A stretch of DNA of 64,000 bases. Origin: Salticus scenicus (lineage: Eukaryota > Arthropoda > Arachnida > Araneae > Salticidae). Below, one piece after another: positions 22,940-33,876 of the stretch. The stretch covers positions 4,035,436-4,099,435 of the forward strand of contig OZ005662.1 of NCBI GenBank assembly GCA_963930645.1. The letters are read 5' to 3'. The notes under the pieces are model-generated. The model saw only the letters and a program-made list of their open reading frames with translations. It made no database searches and was not told the origin of the DNA. The first letter of the stretch is position 1. Every line of letters begins with the position of its first letter. Position numbers and translations under genes: made by a program.

Positions 22940-23960
22940 CAGTTGGCAGCAAAAATATTCGAGCGCTAGCAATAATGCCTATATATATATACAGTGGAGC
23001 ACCTTTTATACGTTTCTCATTTATAAGTTTTTCGACTTCGGTCCCAAATCATTCCATTGAATTCTAATGTTAAAATATTTCGTTTATACGGCACGAGTAA
23101 ATTCTTAATTTCACTTATACTTTTTTTTTCTCCTTGTAGAATCCCAAGTTTGAGTTTCATTTCAGGATAAAAAAAAAAAAAAAAGATGAATGCTCTTATG
23201 TTTTATTCTTATCTTATCTTTTTCAATTATTTTTTCTTAGATTTATGGTAACAAAGTGTGGCTATAGAACAAATTGCGACCTGCATCAATCTATGGCATC
23301 GAGAGCCTGGGTCAAGGAGGGTGTTTTTCAGCAGTTGGCGACTGGGTGCAATGGTAGCCAGTGACCACTTGAAGACCTCCCACTTACTCTTTTAATTGAC
23401 TCCAGGGATGGGATATCAAAGGAAAAAGAAAAAACACAACTTTATAGGCATTTTGTAAGCTTGAAGATTTATTACTCACTTCCGTTGGGCGAGTACAATT
23501 GCAGAAACAAGGATTTTTTTTTTTTTTTCCCCTTTCTTTTAATCGTTTGCAAAACTGCCATCTTCATTTAGAGAACAAAAGGCTTTGTCTTTAAAGGTTA
23601 AAATCGAAAGCTTGAGAAAATTTTCTGAATTTCTGTATTTTTAATTATTTAATTTTTATTCTACCTTTTTAAAAATATTTTAAATTTAATTAAAAGTATA
23701 TCTTATTCGAATAAATGTAAAGGAAATCATGAAAATTGATTAGACTTATCTATAATAATAATTACTAATACGACACTTTATTGTGTATTAATGTTAAAAT
23801 GAATTTTCAGTTGTACGTTTTTTTCAGTTATACGTTTTTTAAGAATGGTCCCTTAAAAAACGTATAAACGGTGCTCCACTGTATTAAAAAAAGTATTCTT
23901 TATACTGCTTTGTTAAATAAATCCTTCTCGAGTCATCTTCTCAAACATTCAAGAATTTTA
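22940..23960 (+). mobile_element. Tc1-like half foldback, interrupted
   Basis: CAGTTGGCAGCAAAAATATT at 22940 and, after the insertion described next, CTGCTTTGTTAAATAAATCC at about 23905 match in order the left arm of the foldback at 4185-4397. Only one arm is present. It supplied the TA site for the nested element. Confidence 0.6.
22991..23881. mobile_element. pogo/Tigger-like MITE (891 bp) with TA target duplication
   Basis: CAGTGGAGCACCTTTTATAC at 22991 is mirrored by GTATAAACGGTGCTCCACTG ending at 23881, with one mismatch in about 24 bases. TA is present on both sides. The terminal sequence and TA target suit the Tc1/mariner-pogo group. The interior is AT-rich without transposase. It is inserted inside the Tc1-like foldback arm. 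Confidence 0.7.
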
Positions 23961-24199
23961 TTCTAGTTGACTATTACTATTACAGAAAATTGTTTTTTAG
24001 TTTCACAATATTCCTTACTGTTATTTCGTACATTTATAGAAAAATTTATCATATACTGGAAAGTATTTATTATATCCTTATGTTCTAAAACGGGACGACA
24101 GTGCCATTTGTATACTGATGTGTACAAAATGCGAATAAGCGCTAATTTATATCAAGGTGCAAGTATGTAAACTTTTTAGAAAATTCTGCTCATTATTTT

Positions 24200-24350
24200 T
24201 CGCGCTAAATTCGTTGGAAAATTTTTTTTCACACTCATGCAGATGGATTATTTCTAAAAATGGTCAAAATGTTCTTTAGACTTCTCGAGACGTGTAAATT
24301 CATTGAAAACCAGATGATAAAAATTTTTACAAGTACTTTCTTGTAATGAA
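24200..24350 (+). mobile_element. Orphan HINE-like 3' module
   Basis: It contains CAGATGGATTATTTCTAAAA, ATGGTCAAAATGTTC, CGAGACGTGTAAATTCATTG and AGTACTTTCTTG in the same order as the 3' modules at 21050, 22000 and 50420. A recognisable 5' terminus and tandem body are absent, so it is truncated. Confidence 0.5.
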
Positions 24351-24489
24351 TACCTACTACAGAAGAATGCAAAAACGCGAAAATCAACAATGAACCATAA
24401 AAAATTACATTTTAGATTTGGAGTTAAATGGGTGTTAGTATGATACAACACCCATTCCACTTAAATGGAATTTTGAAATTTGGAGTTGA

Positions 24490-25896
24490 ATGGAAAATTC
24501 CATAATATTTGGTTTTAACGCCCGATAATTCGATTCTGAATATTTTTTGAAAGTGTAGAATTATTGGGAGGGGGGAGGGCGAAGGGGCAAAAAAAAAAAA
24601 AAAAAAAAAGAGTTACAGCGTTTGAAATTGGTATTATTAGGTTTTAAGGAAAGATAAATCGATTGTGTATATTTTCAAGTGCAAAATTATTAGAAGGGAC
24701 GGAAAGGGGGGGGGGGAGGGACAAAAACGTAGAAAAGGAACGGTTGTTTCTGAGAAAACAACGGAAAACCCAGAACGCCTTTATTCTTTTATATTTTGCA
24801 GAGTTTCAAATTCTGCTACTCCTTTCACATTTCATACTATTGATTTTTAACAATATTTAGCCCGGAATTACGCAAGTTTCGGAGAAAACCACGAAAAAGT
24901 CAGACATAAATCATTTTATAATAGTGTTTATATCATTTTTGTATCTCAGCTTATAATTAGCATAATTTCAAAAGTAATATGTCATTTTGAAACTTATTTG
25001 AATTGAATGTCAAGAGTAGACGCCACAAATTTCTGTCACCTTTCATTAACCGACTACCGTAAGTAATGGAATTAGAGATTTCACGTGATTTACACGTTTT
25101 AAGGTGTCCTGATTAGGTTTTTCTTTTGTATCTCAGCTACTAATTAAAATAATTTTATAAGTAATACATCATTTGAAAGCTTTTATGATTTGGAATTGAA
25201 CAGTAGATTACAGAAATTTCTACCGCCAGATGGCGCTGCAATATTTTAAAATTTCAATATTTCGAATTCTAAATATGATTAAATTATCAAATAACCTACA
25301 TTAAATTTATCCAATAGAAGGCGCTAATCGCAATTATTCGAGATTTCACCTGATTTATATGTTTTAAGATGTTCTCAAGGGGGGTAAAAAATTAGAAATT
25401 AAGTTAGACCATTCAAAATTGGTATATATAGGTTTTGGGTGCCTACGAGTCAAATGAGGATATTTTCGAAAGTGTAAAATTAAGGAGGGCCAGGAAGGGT
25501 GGTGAAGGAATATACACACGCAGCGAGCGTATATATGAATTCGTGAGCACTATGCGCACACAGGTCTACGCTGACGAAGGCAGAGGGGACACGGTATGAG
25601 TTTTTACCCGATCAGAAATGACTTTTTTTATATAATCCCTTTTCTTAAGGTTTATGAGTAATAACACGGAATTTAGAGAAATCATAAGGGTGGTGAAGGA
25701 ATATGCACTCGCAGCACTCATATATATGCATTCGTGTGTGCACCCGAAGGCAGTGGGGACCCGGTGCGACAATTTTCCCGATCAGAGGTTTTTTTTTTTT
25801 TTTTTCACATGATAAAATTAATGCAATTTTGAGAATTCATTAATTATAATGATTCATTTAAAAATAGTGACCAGCGAAGCAGGTGTAGCCTGCTAG
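24490..25896 (+). mobile_element. Helitron, 3' end intact, 5' end uncertain
   Basis: The 3' terminus is CCAGCGAAGCAGGTGTAGCC then TGCTAG (CTAG 25893-25896) followed by T. It has a hairpin formed by AGCAGG/CCTGCT, the canonical Helitron CTRR end. Upstream are repeated GC-rich words CGAAGGCAG(A/T)GGGGAC (about 25575, 25747), also present in the other Helitron sequences at 57070 and 63170-63760. Further upstream are direct repeats of about 197 bp starting GTATCTCAGCT (24941 and 25138). I see no RepHel protein. The left limit is a guess, because no TC...TATATA start was found. Confidence 0.6.
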
Positions 25897-26515
25897 TTAC
25901 TAATAAATGTAAGTCGCCCCCCCCCCTCCCATCCCCTAGTAGATCAACTAAACTAACTCGCTACTAACACATTTTTCATCTGTGTTAGAAGCAAAAAAAA
26001 ATATGCTTTCATTCAATGCACCATAAAAGCATATAAATATTAATAAAAAAAAAAAAAAAAAAACCTTTCAATTTTTGTTTATATAAAGTGAGAAAGAAAA
26101 TTTTGGAGAGTACAATGCCTCTTCCTCCCTGAGAAATTGCAGAAGCATGTGCTTCTGAAGTTTGTTACATATAAGTAACAGTCTTTATTATATGCTAGGA
26201 TGATGGTGAATTCATGAAAAAAATACCTGAAATTTCGGCGAGAAAAATTTTTCGTATAGGTAGAAAACATATAATTCATTACAGAGAGCTCTAATCCTCT
26301 CATTATAAAAAATAAGAATTTTAATTAGGTTTAGCAGTCATATGAAATTTATATTTTAGTCTTTTTTTATAAATTTAACTACTAAAAAAAACTGAAATCA
26401 GGTAAAATACTTGAATACAATCACCTTTGTACATGTTTACGCATAGGTGTAACTTAAGCGAAAATTGTGTGTGTATATGTGTGTGACATTCCCTTAGACA
26501 CTTTACCAAAATAAA
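25897..26515. other. AT-rich DNA, no gene seen
   Basis: It holds a C tract (25918-25926), an A tract (26045-26063) and a short (TG)n stretch near 26466. The minus-strand frame at 26079-26303 has no domain. Confidence 0.45.
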
Positions 26516-27518
26516 AAAATCTGGAGTGACTCTACTCGACTTTCCGAACATTGAGTAATTAACAGTTTTGTAGATAAAGTAAAGAAAGAGTAGTTGTTAA
26601 ACAAACAAAAGAGAGAAAACCATAATAGAGTGTTTGAGTATTTTTCTCCATCTATTACACGTTGTTTTATTTAACGCTACTGAACTTTGAGCCCATAGAT
26701 CATAATGACAAAGAAATTTTCATTGTGTCCCTGTAAAAACCTATAAATGTTGGATTCACCAAAATGCTTATAGTTAGTGCAACAGTGATTTATAATACTC
26801 ATATAAATTTTCAGCTGAATTCAATAAGGCGTTTAGATGCTATCGTACTTTTAAAAATTTAGTCCCATAGGCCATAATGATAAAGAATTTTTCTTTGTGT
26901 CCCTGTAAAAAAACTGTAAGTGCTAGATTCACCAAAATCTATACAGTTAGTTCAACTGTGATCTATAACATGTGTACAATTTTTTTGCTCGGATTAATAA
27001 GGCGTTTAGACACTATCACATTTTTAAAAATTTGGCCCCATAGGCATAATGATAAAGAATTTTTCTTTGCGTCCCTGTAAAAAAACTATAAGTGCTAGAT
27101 TCTCCAAAATCTATACAGATTGAGTATTTGTGATCTATAATATGTGTATAAAATTTTTGCTCAATTGAATAAGGCGTTTAGATGCTATCGCACTTTTAAG
27201 ATTTTGCTCCCATAGGCCATAATGATAAAAAAATTTTCTTTGTGTCCCTGTAAAAAAACTATAAGTGCTAGATTCACCAAAATCTATAGGGTTCGTACTA
27301 TGGTGACTTACAATATGCGTACCAACTTTCAGGTTAATCGAACGAAGCGTTTAGACGCTAGCGTGTTCACCCACAGACATACACACATACATATATCATC
27401 GTAAAAATAGTGAAAACGGACTCAGGGGACCTCAAAACATATAGAAACATCAAAATCTCGAATTCGGATTTTTGACATGATTACAATACTTTCCTCACTA
27501 TAGTGTTCGGAAAGTAAA
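26516..27518 (+). mobile_element. HINE-like repeat, type A copy 1, four 172-bp units
   Basis: After TCTGGAGTGACTCTACTCG comes the motif ACTTTCCGAAC at 26539. The far end carries its exact reverse complement GTTCGGAAAGT (27505-27515), which also forms a small hairpin with ACTTTCC at 27488. In between, CCCATAG starts at 26692, 26864, 27037 and 27209, that is units of 172, 173 and 172 bp. Each continues ATAATGA.AAAGAA and TGTGTCCCTGTAAAA. The 3' module GGGGACCTCAAAACATATAG and GACATGATTACAATA precedes the hairpin. Subterminal inverted motifs, central tandem units and a 3' stem-loop are the published layout of Helentron-associated elements (DINE-1/HINE). The frames at 26877-27404 are repeat-derived. 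Confidence 0.65.
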
Positions 27519-27738
27519 AATCTACAGTGACTCCACTAGGCTTTCCGAACATTAAGTACTTAACGGTTGTATAAATAAAATAAAGTAAGAAAAATCGTTA
27601 CATACACAAAAGAAAAAATTATAATATGGTGTATGAGTACTTTTCTTCATATAGTATGCTGTTTAATTCAACGCATGTTACGCTTCAATTAATTGAGTCC
27701 ATAGGTCATGATAGATTTTCGCTGTGTTCTTGCATTCA
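27519..27738 (+). mobile_element. HINE-like repeat, type A copy 2 (truncated, head to tail)
   Basis: AATCTACAGTGACTCCACTA then CTTTCCGAAC repeats the start of copy 1 directly after its 3' hairpin. It follows colinearly to the first CCATAGGTCATGA word and stops near 27738. Head-to-tail tandem arrangement within the same family. Confidence 0.6.
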
Positions 27739-27799
27739 TTAATTCACACGCAGTTTTTATCTCTGATGAAATACTCGATATACATTAAAAATTAGAAGC

Positions 27800-30620
27800 A
27801 TTGGGCTCTAAAATACTCTTAAAAAATAAATAAATAAATACAGTGATGGATGCAAATGTCACCTCACAGCTCACACTCCCTTTCAAACTCAAATAATCAA
27901 TTACATTAAATATTGGCACTGTTAAAAACAGGTCTAATGAAATAAACAGATCTTACTCCTGTTTCATCATTCATTATGGTCAGCAGCCATTTTGAATCTT
28001 TCAATAATGACTTGAGCAAAATTTGGATTGAAAGATAAACCATGGGTAAGTTTTGTATTATTTTATATACTAAATGTTACATGTAAGAGAAAAAAATATA
28101 CAGTATTGCTTTAACAAATTAAAAAAGAATTAGTATTCTATAAGCATTTAAATAATAATAATCACAGGAAAAAATACTCACAGTTAGGCTTAGTAAATAA
28201 GGTGAAAGAAAAAATGTTTTTATAGAGACTTAAAAATGATCATATCTTATTAATTAGTTTAGATATTAGAATATTTTTATTGAAAATTAACTAGTATGAT
28301 AAAATGATCAATACATATCTACTATAATGATTACACTGAATTTGCAATGATTTTTAATAATATCTAGTATAAAATGTCCTTCATGTTCAAAATACTTTTC
28401 ATACAACTTAAGTATATTGCATAATTCTATACATGAAACATATACTGTAAAAATGTTAAAATAAATTATGTGTTATACTCTAACAATACTTTCTATTAAG
28501 AGTTTAACTTAAGTACTTAAATTATCTAACTACTTAATTTCTTTCTATGTACTGTTTAAAAACATGTGACAAATGATGTAGAAATTTACTATGACCTTGT
28601 GTTTATTAACAGAGCGGGAAAAAGAAAACACAAAATATCTTTAAAAGAATAAATTGATATTTAAAGCTTACTTTAAAGTTTAAGAACGATAATAACAAAA
28701 GATTGTAAAGAAAAAAATTAGGCCTTTGGCGGTTGATTTTCAACCTGACACCTGGAGTCTCCTCCATAGCTGCATTGTGTAGGGGTTTAGTTGTTTTCCA
28801 GGTGCCGGCCCCTTCCCTACACTAGGCTATGGATTCTTCGACTTCAGCTATAGTAAAATACATAAGTTTTTATAGATTACTAATTTTAAAAATGAGGTCT
28901 TTTACCATGTAAGTAAAATTTATGATAATTATATTCTTACATGTACAGTAACTTGTCATAATTCATTATTAAAAAGTTCAAGTTATTATAGTTTTTTTTT
29001 TTTTTTTTCAAAAAGTTTACAAAACACTATTTTTATAAATAAATAAAAATATTTTTTTGATTAACATAATCAAGGTAGACATCAAATTAAATCTTATGAA
29101 ATTCTCTTTAAAATGAGGAGTCCGAAATTTCTCTATCTCTTATAAAACATAATGTGTTTATTTAAGCTAAAAAATGTCCAATTTTCAAACTCAAAAGAAA
29201 TAAAATATTTTCAAGAGCATTTTATCATTTAATTCAAAAAGAGGAATGATTCCTGAATGTTTAAAATTAAAAACACACTTCGCATGGGTTGATTTTACAA
29301 ACAAAACAAATTTTAAAGCATGTGTCGCACAAAATAGTCTGCCTTTAACTAATTCAATAAATATTATAGATTATATTTTAAACAGGGCTTTGCACAGTAC
29401 TTTTAAACTTTTTAATGCATAACTTTCTGCAAATTAACGTTTATTTATAGATACTGCATTAAAAATTAAATTAAATACAAGTGGTAGATGATAAATTTGC
29501 GATTAAGCTTACTTTTATCTGTTTACACTGTATTTCAATAAAACAACGATAATTCATAATCTAAACGTAATCAGTTTCTTTTTTAATTTAATTTAACAGC
29601 ATCCAGCTTCAAATACGTTAAGTAAATATGTAAAATTAATATTTACAAGAGGATTATTAAAGAGTAAACTTTTGACAAAATTGTTACATCATTTTTTTTT
29701 CTTTTCCAAAATAAAAAAGCTTTAATTAAATCAAATACAAAACTAATCTGTCTTTCTTTACTTTTTAATTAACAAAACAGTTAAATATTTAAAATTATAC
29801 ATGTACAAGTAACAAGCAACATACTTGAGCATTTCATGCAAGTCCATTTCTTAAAATATCCTAATCTGAAAACACATGGACGAACCCCTTTTTACAAAAC
29901 AATTTATATAATTCAAACTTCCCACTACTAAAATATATATTACAAGCTTTAAAAATATGTAAGTATCACACTCAAAATTTTGTTAAATTTGAAATATTAA
30001 CGTTCAGGTTGACATTTCCGTGGAATTGCCTTATTACGAATCAACAGCTATATAGTAAAATTAAATTAATGTCAGGCACATTTAAGATTATATATGAAAG
30101 AAAAAGATATACATTCAACTTATTCATGTAGATTTTTCATTTTCAAAGTTATAAATTTAATATATGTTTATAATAAATTTTGGTGAGTATTATATAATAA
30201 GACGATTAAAATATGTATAGCAAATAAAAGTAGTCTTAAAGATGCAATATCGAAGTTGCAGCAATCCTATAAACAATACACTCGCGAGATATTCATCAAA
30301 CAAAATCGATTCAATTTCAAAGCATCCTAATCAAAAGGAGGAATAACTTGAAAAAATATAAATATGTTTTAAATGAATAATTAAAAATTTTTCTCTCAAA
30401 TAACTCACACAAACAAAACAAACTATCCTTCCAAATCCAAATACGTTTAGTTAAGCGAAGCGGGATTCGTATTTGTTTTTGTCAGCAAAGCTGATTGGTT
30501 CCGTGGTGTAAACATTCCATGACGTACGCAAACCACTGACGAGATGCGCAGAACAAATGTCAAGAAGATTTCTCGATCTTTGAGGCTCCAAGGTCTTGTC
30601 TTGGCGAATTGGTCCCTGGA
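27800..30620 (-). repeat. S repeat copy 2, arm of a 2.8-kb inverted pair with S3
   Basis: It is the reverse complement of S3 (54378-58880) over its whole length, apart from the Helitron in S3. On the plus strand, CAGCCATTTTGAATCTTTCA and AATGACTTGAGCAAAATTTG lead to GATAAACCATGG then GTAAGTTTTG, an excellent splice-donor word at about 28046. At the other end ATTTGTTTTTGTCAG is acceptor-like (30485), followed by CTGATTGGTTCC (CCAAT box) and CATGACGTACGC (CRE-like). A GC-richer patch at 28735-28835 contains CTAGGCTATGG and GGTGCCGGCCCC and recurs in S3 57730-57845. The mini-exon frame has an in-frame TGA here. Confidence 0.7.
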
Positions 30621-31832
30621 ATTGTTTAATGGAAAATAACTAAGTCTCCTTTAAAATATATTACCCATACGGATCGTGGAAAGAATTTGGCGACTTTCAC
30701 AGTACTTTTCATTTATTTATTTTTCTACCGATAATGAAAAAGAGAAGACTTTTTTTTTTTTTTTTTCCCAGATAAGTCTATGATTGTTTAAAAATTAACA
30801 GTAAAAGAAATGAATTCTGTTGAAAATTTATTGACAAAACGATTAAAACATTTTTGAGAAATTCTATGGGACAGGAAATAATTTAAATGCTCTTGCGGTT
30901 CTCGCAATCCACAAAGACTTTATTTCCACAATTACAAAATTTAATGAGAAAGTAATTGAAAGATTTGCTAGACAAAAACTCGGTGAGCAGAATATTTATT
31001 TTTGTATAAATAATAATTAAATTTAAATACTTGAACAGTTTTGGCTGCCTAAATTTGTAAATCTATTTATTATGTATTTAAAAAAAAAAAAAAAAAAAAA
31101 AAAATCATGCGATTTAGTGTAATATTTTTTTTATGGTTATTATTTTTTCAGTAAATAATATTTCATTAAAGTATTTTTAATAATAATAATTGCATTTACA
31201 TAAATTAATATTGATTATTCAAAAAATATATTTCTAAATTATTATTATTATTAAGGGATAAATCAATCCTTTTTAAATATATATATATATACACACAAAC
31301 TTTTTTTTAAAATATATCTATGGATTTTTAAAGTGTCTTTATTTGTGTATTTTTAACTCAACATTATGCAAAAAACTGAAAAGAAATAAAATGTCAGACA
31401 TTAATTTTTTATTGCGACAGTTATAAAATTTTATATTGTTATTATTGAAGGAATATAAAATTTTAAACTGAATTTTCTGTACAGGCTCAATTTTTAATTT
31501 TAACATACATTACAAAATCACCTACAGATTTTAAATTTTATATACATTTGTCCTACATCATTGCTTTTAAATAAGCTAAAATATAAAAAATTAAAATCAC
31601 AAACATTTTAATTAAAAAAATTCGGCATTTTAAAAATGTGTATGTATTTTTAAAATACCGTTTATGAAATTTCTAATTTTAATTTCTTATATTTTGGCTG
31701 TGCTTTTAAAAACAAACGTACAAGAAACATATATATTAAATATATAATGTTTCTGTTGATACATAAAATATTTACAGTTTTTATGCCCGATAGTAAAAAA
31801 AAAAAACTAGTTGGCATAGGTGGACTCTGCTC
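30621..31832. other. AT-rich DNA, no gene seen
   Basis: It contains a T tract (30750-30767), an A tract (31081-31104), a (TA)n stretch near 31280 and repeated AATAATAATT words. No frame, RNA or complete element is supported. Confidence 0.5.
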
Positions 31833-33120
31833 AGTTCCCCATCCTATTTATGTTCTCATAAATTTCTAGTGCGAGACATATTATAATCATGTTAAAAGAA
31901 ATGAATTTGACCAAAGCTTGATACAGTGACAGAATGAAATCCCCGCCTAATAGGCTATCCACCGTTCACTTCGATATATTTATCTTATTCTAATCTATTA
32001 ATTTATTTTATCAAGGTCAATTCCGTTGTTTAGTTTTCATGCTACTATTTCCAATGCAATAATCCTCAAAATTCATATTTATATGAAAAATTTAAAATTC
32101 CGCTATGTTGATAAAATCGTAAATTACGAATATTTTACGAAATTTTCCTAGTAGAATATTTGTATTCAATTATGTTCAAACAAATAGCATAAACGTAATT
32201 TTGAAGTTGTCTAATGTATTTAGGATCCTCAAAATGGAAGTTTGTGCTCAATTTTGCCTTATTCTGACATGTTAAGTAAATCGTAAATTCCAAATAACTT
32301 ACGAATTTTTTAATTGGAAAAATCATAGTCTATGATATTCATGCCAGTATCCTAAATAATATTTCGAAAGTGGTCTGACATCTTTACAATGAAAATATCC
32401 CTCAAGATTGACGTTTATGTGAAATTTTCTCTATTCTGCCATGTTAAGAAATTCGTAAATTTCCAATAACTTACGAAATCTTTATATTGGAAAATTCATA
32501 GTCATTAATATTCATGCCCGTGTCCTAAATAATATTTCAAAAGAAGTCTGACATCTTTACGATGAAAATATCTCTCAAAATTGACGTTTATGTGAAATTT
32601 TGCCCTATACTGCCATGTTAAGAAATTCGTAAATTTCCAATAACTTGCGAAATTTTCAAAGTAGCATATTTATAGTTACTGTTGTTCATTCCGGCATCAA
32701 AACGGATATTTTAAAACTGGTCTGATCCTTTACAGTAAAAAGTTTCCATTTAATGCACGTTTAAGTGAATTTTTGTCCTATTCTCCCATGTTAAGAAAAT
32801 CGTAAATTTCTAATAACTTACGAAGTTTTTAAATTCGAATGTTGCAAATGAATAGGGTTCTTGCCAGTGTCGAAAGTAATATTTTAAAACTAATCTGACC
32901 TCTCTGCGACAATTTGTTCTTGAGATATCGTGTACACAAACTAACGGACTAACACACTAACCCACTAACACACTAACAGAGACCCTACAGACAGACACCA
33001 TAGAAATTTTGTCATTTTCGGATTCCTCACACCTGAAAACGTGTAGAAAAGTCAAAAAACCGAGGTCGAAAATTTTCACGATTACCTAAGTTCCCCATAC
33101 CTATAGTATGATGGGGAACT
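31833..33120 (+). mobile_element. HINE-like repeat, type B copy 1, about 173-bp units
   Basis: AGTTCCCCAT at 31833 is repeated at 33089. Its exact reverse complement ATGGGGAACT ends the element at 33111-33120, so the ends match and the last 32 bases form a stem-loop. The tandem units are marked by an AATCGTAAAT or ATTCGTAAAT word at 32115, 32279, 32451, 32625 and 32798 (164, 172, 174, 173 bp), with CCATGTTAAG and GACGTTTATGTGAAATTTT in most. The 3' part has TTGAGATATCGTGTACAC, a short (CACTAAC)n run, CAGACAGACACC and GATTCCTCACACCTGAAAAC. The body is unrelated to type A, yet period and architecture are the same. Confidence 0.65.
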
Positions 33121-33876
33121 AAAAAAAAAAAATTGCATGTAGAAGAATTTCAGTTTAAAAATTTTGATATTGTAACATTGAAAAATTTTATAATATTCAC
33201 AATGAATTATAATAATAATAATATACATAAAACACCCCGAATATTAAATAATAATAATAATAATAATTTTCCCCATTAAATAACTTATTCTTTTTGTGTT
33301 TGAATTATGAATATATTTCAGAAGTCATGCAATGGACCGGGACCCACCTGGGAAAGTTGGCACAAGCCGCCACTGTTTATAGTAATGAATCCTTTTGTAG
33401 TAAATAATTTTAAAACTTGTACATGCCTATATATATATGCAATATATATAAGGAGATTTAGATACTGAAATAATTGGGATTGGGCTCTAAAAATTACCTA
33501 AAGTGTGAAGCACTAATAGTTGAATAGAACCTCTAAAATCAGTTGTGTTATGACCAATCAAACTGAATATACAGAATTCTTAACATGATTTTACTTAATA
33601 TCATATATAAGTTACCCAGGTCTCATTTCTTTTGCTATCAGTGCTCACTGTTCATCAGTTTCTGTAGTACATCATCTGTTTCATACCTTAAAAATTTAAT
33701 CTCAATTTTATCACAGCATTATAAGCAGATTTTGAATTTTCTAGCATCAAAACACATGGAAAATTACACAGGTTGGCAAAATCATGTTTCATTTTTTTTT
33801 TTAGCTGCGTTGAGTGTCTCTGATGTGTTTTGACGCACTGAATTAATGCTTGCCCTTTCCTTCCTACTATATAAGG
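33121..33876. other. Intergenic DNA with (AAT)n, no gene seen
   Basis: AAT-type triplet repeats lie at 33210-33270. A short GC-richer stretch at 33332-33375 (GACCGGGACCCACCTGGG) is unexplained. The frame at 33585-33833 has no domain. It ends in the 8-base direct repeat ATATAAGG that flanks the next element. Confidence 0.45.
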
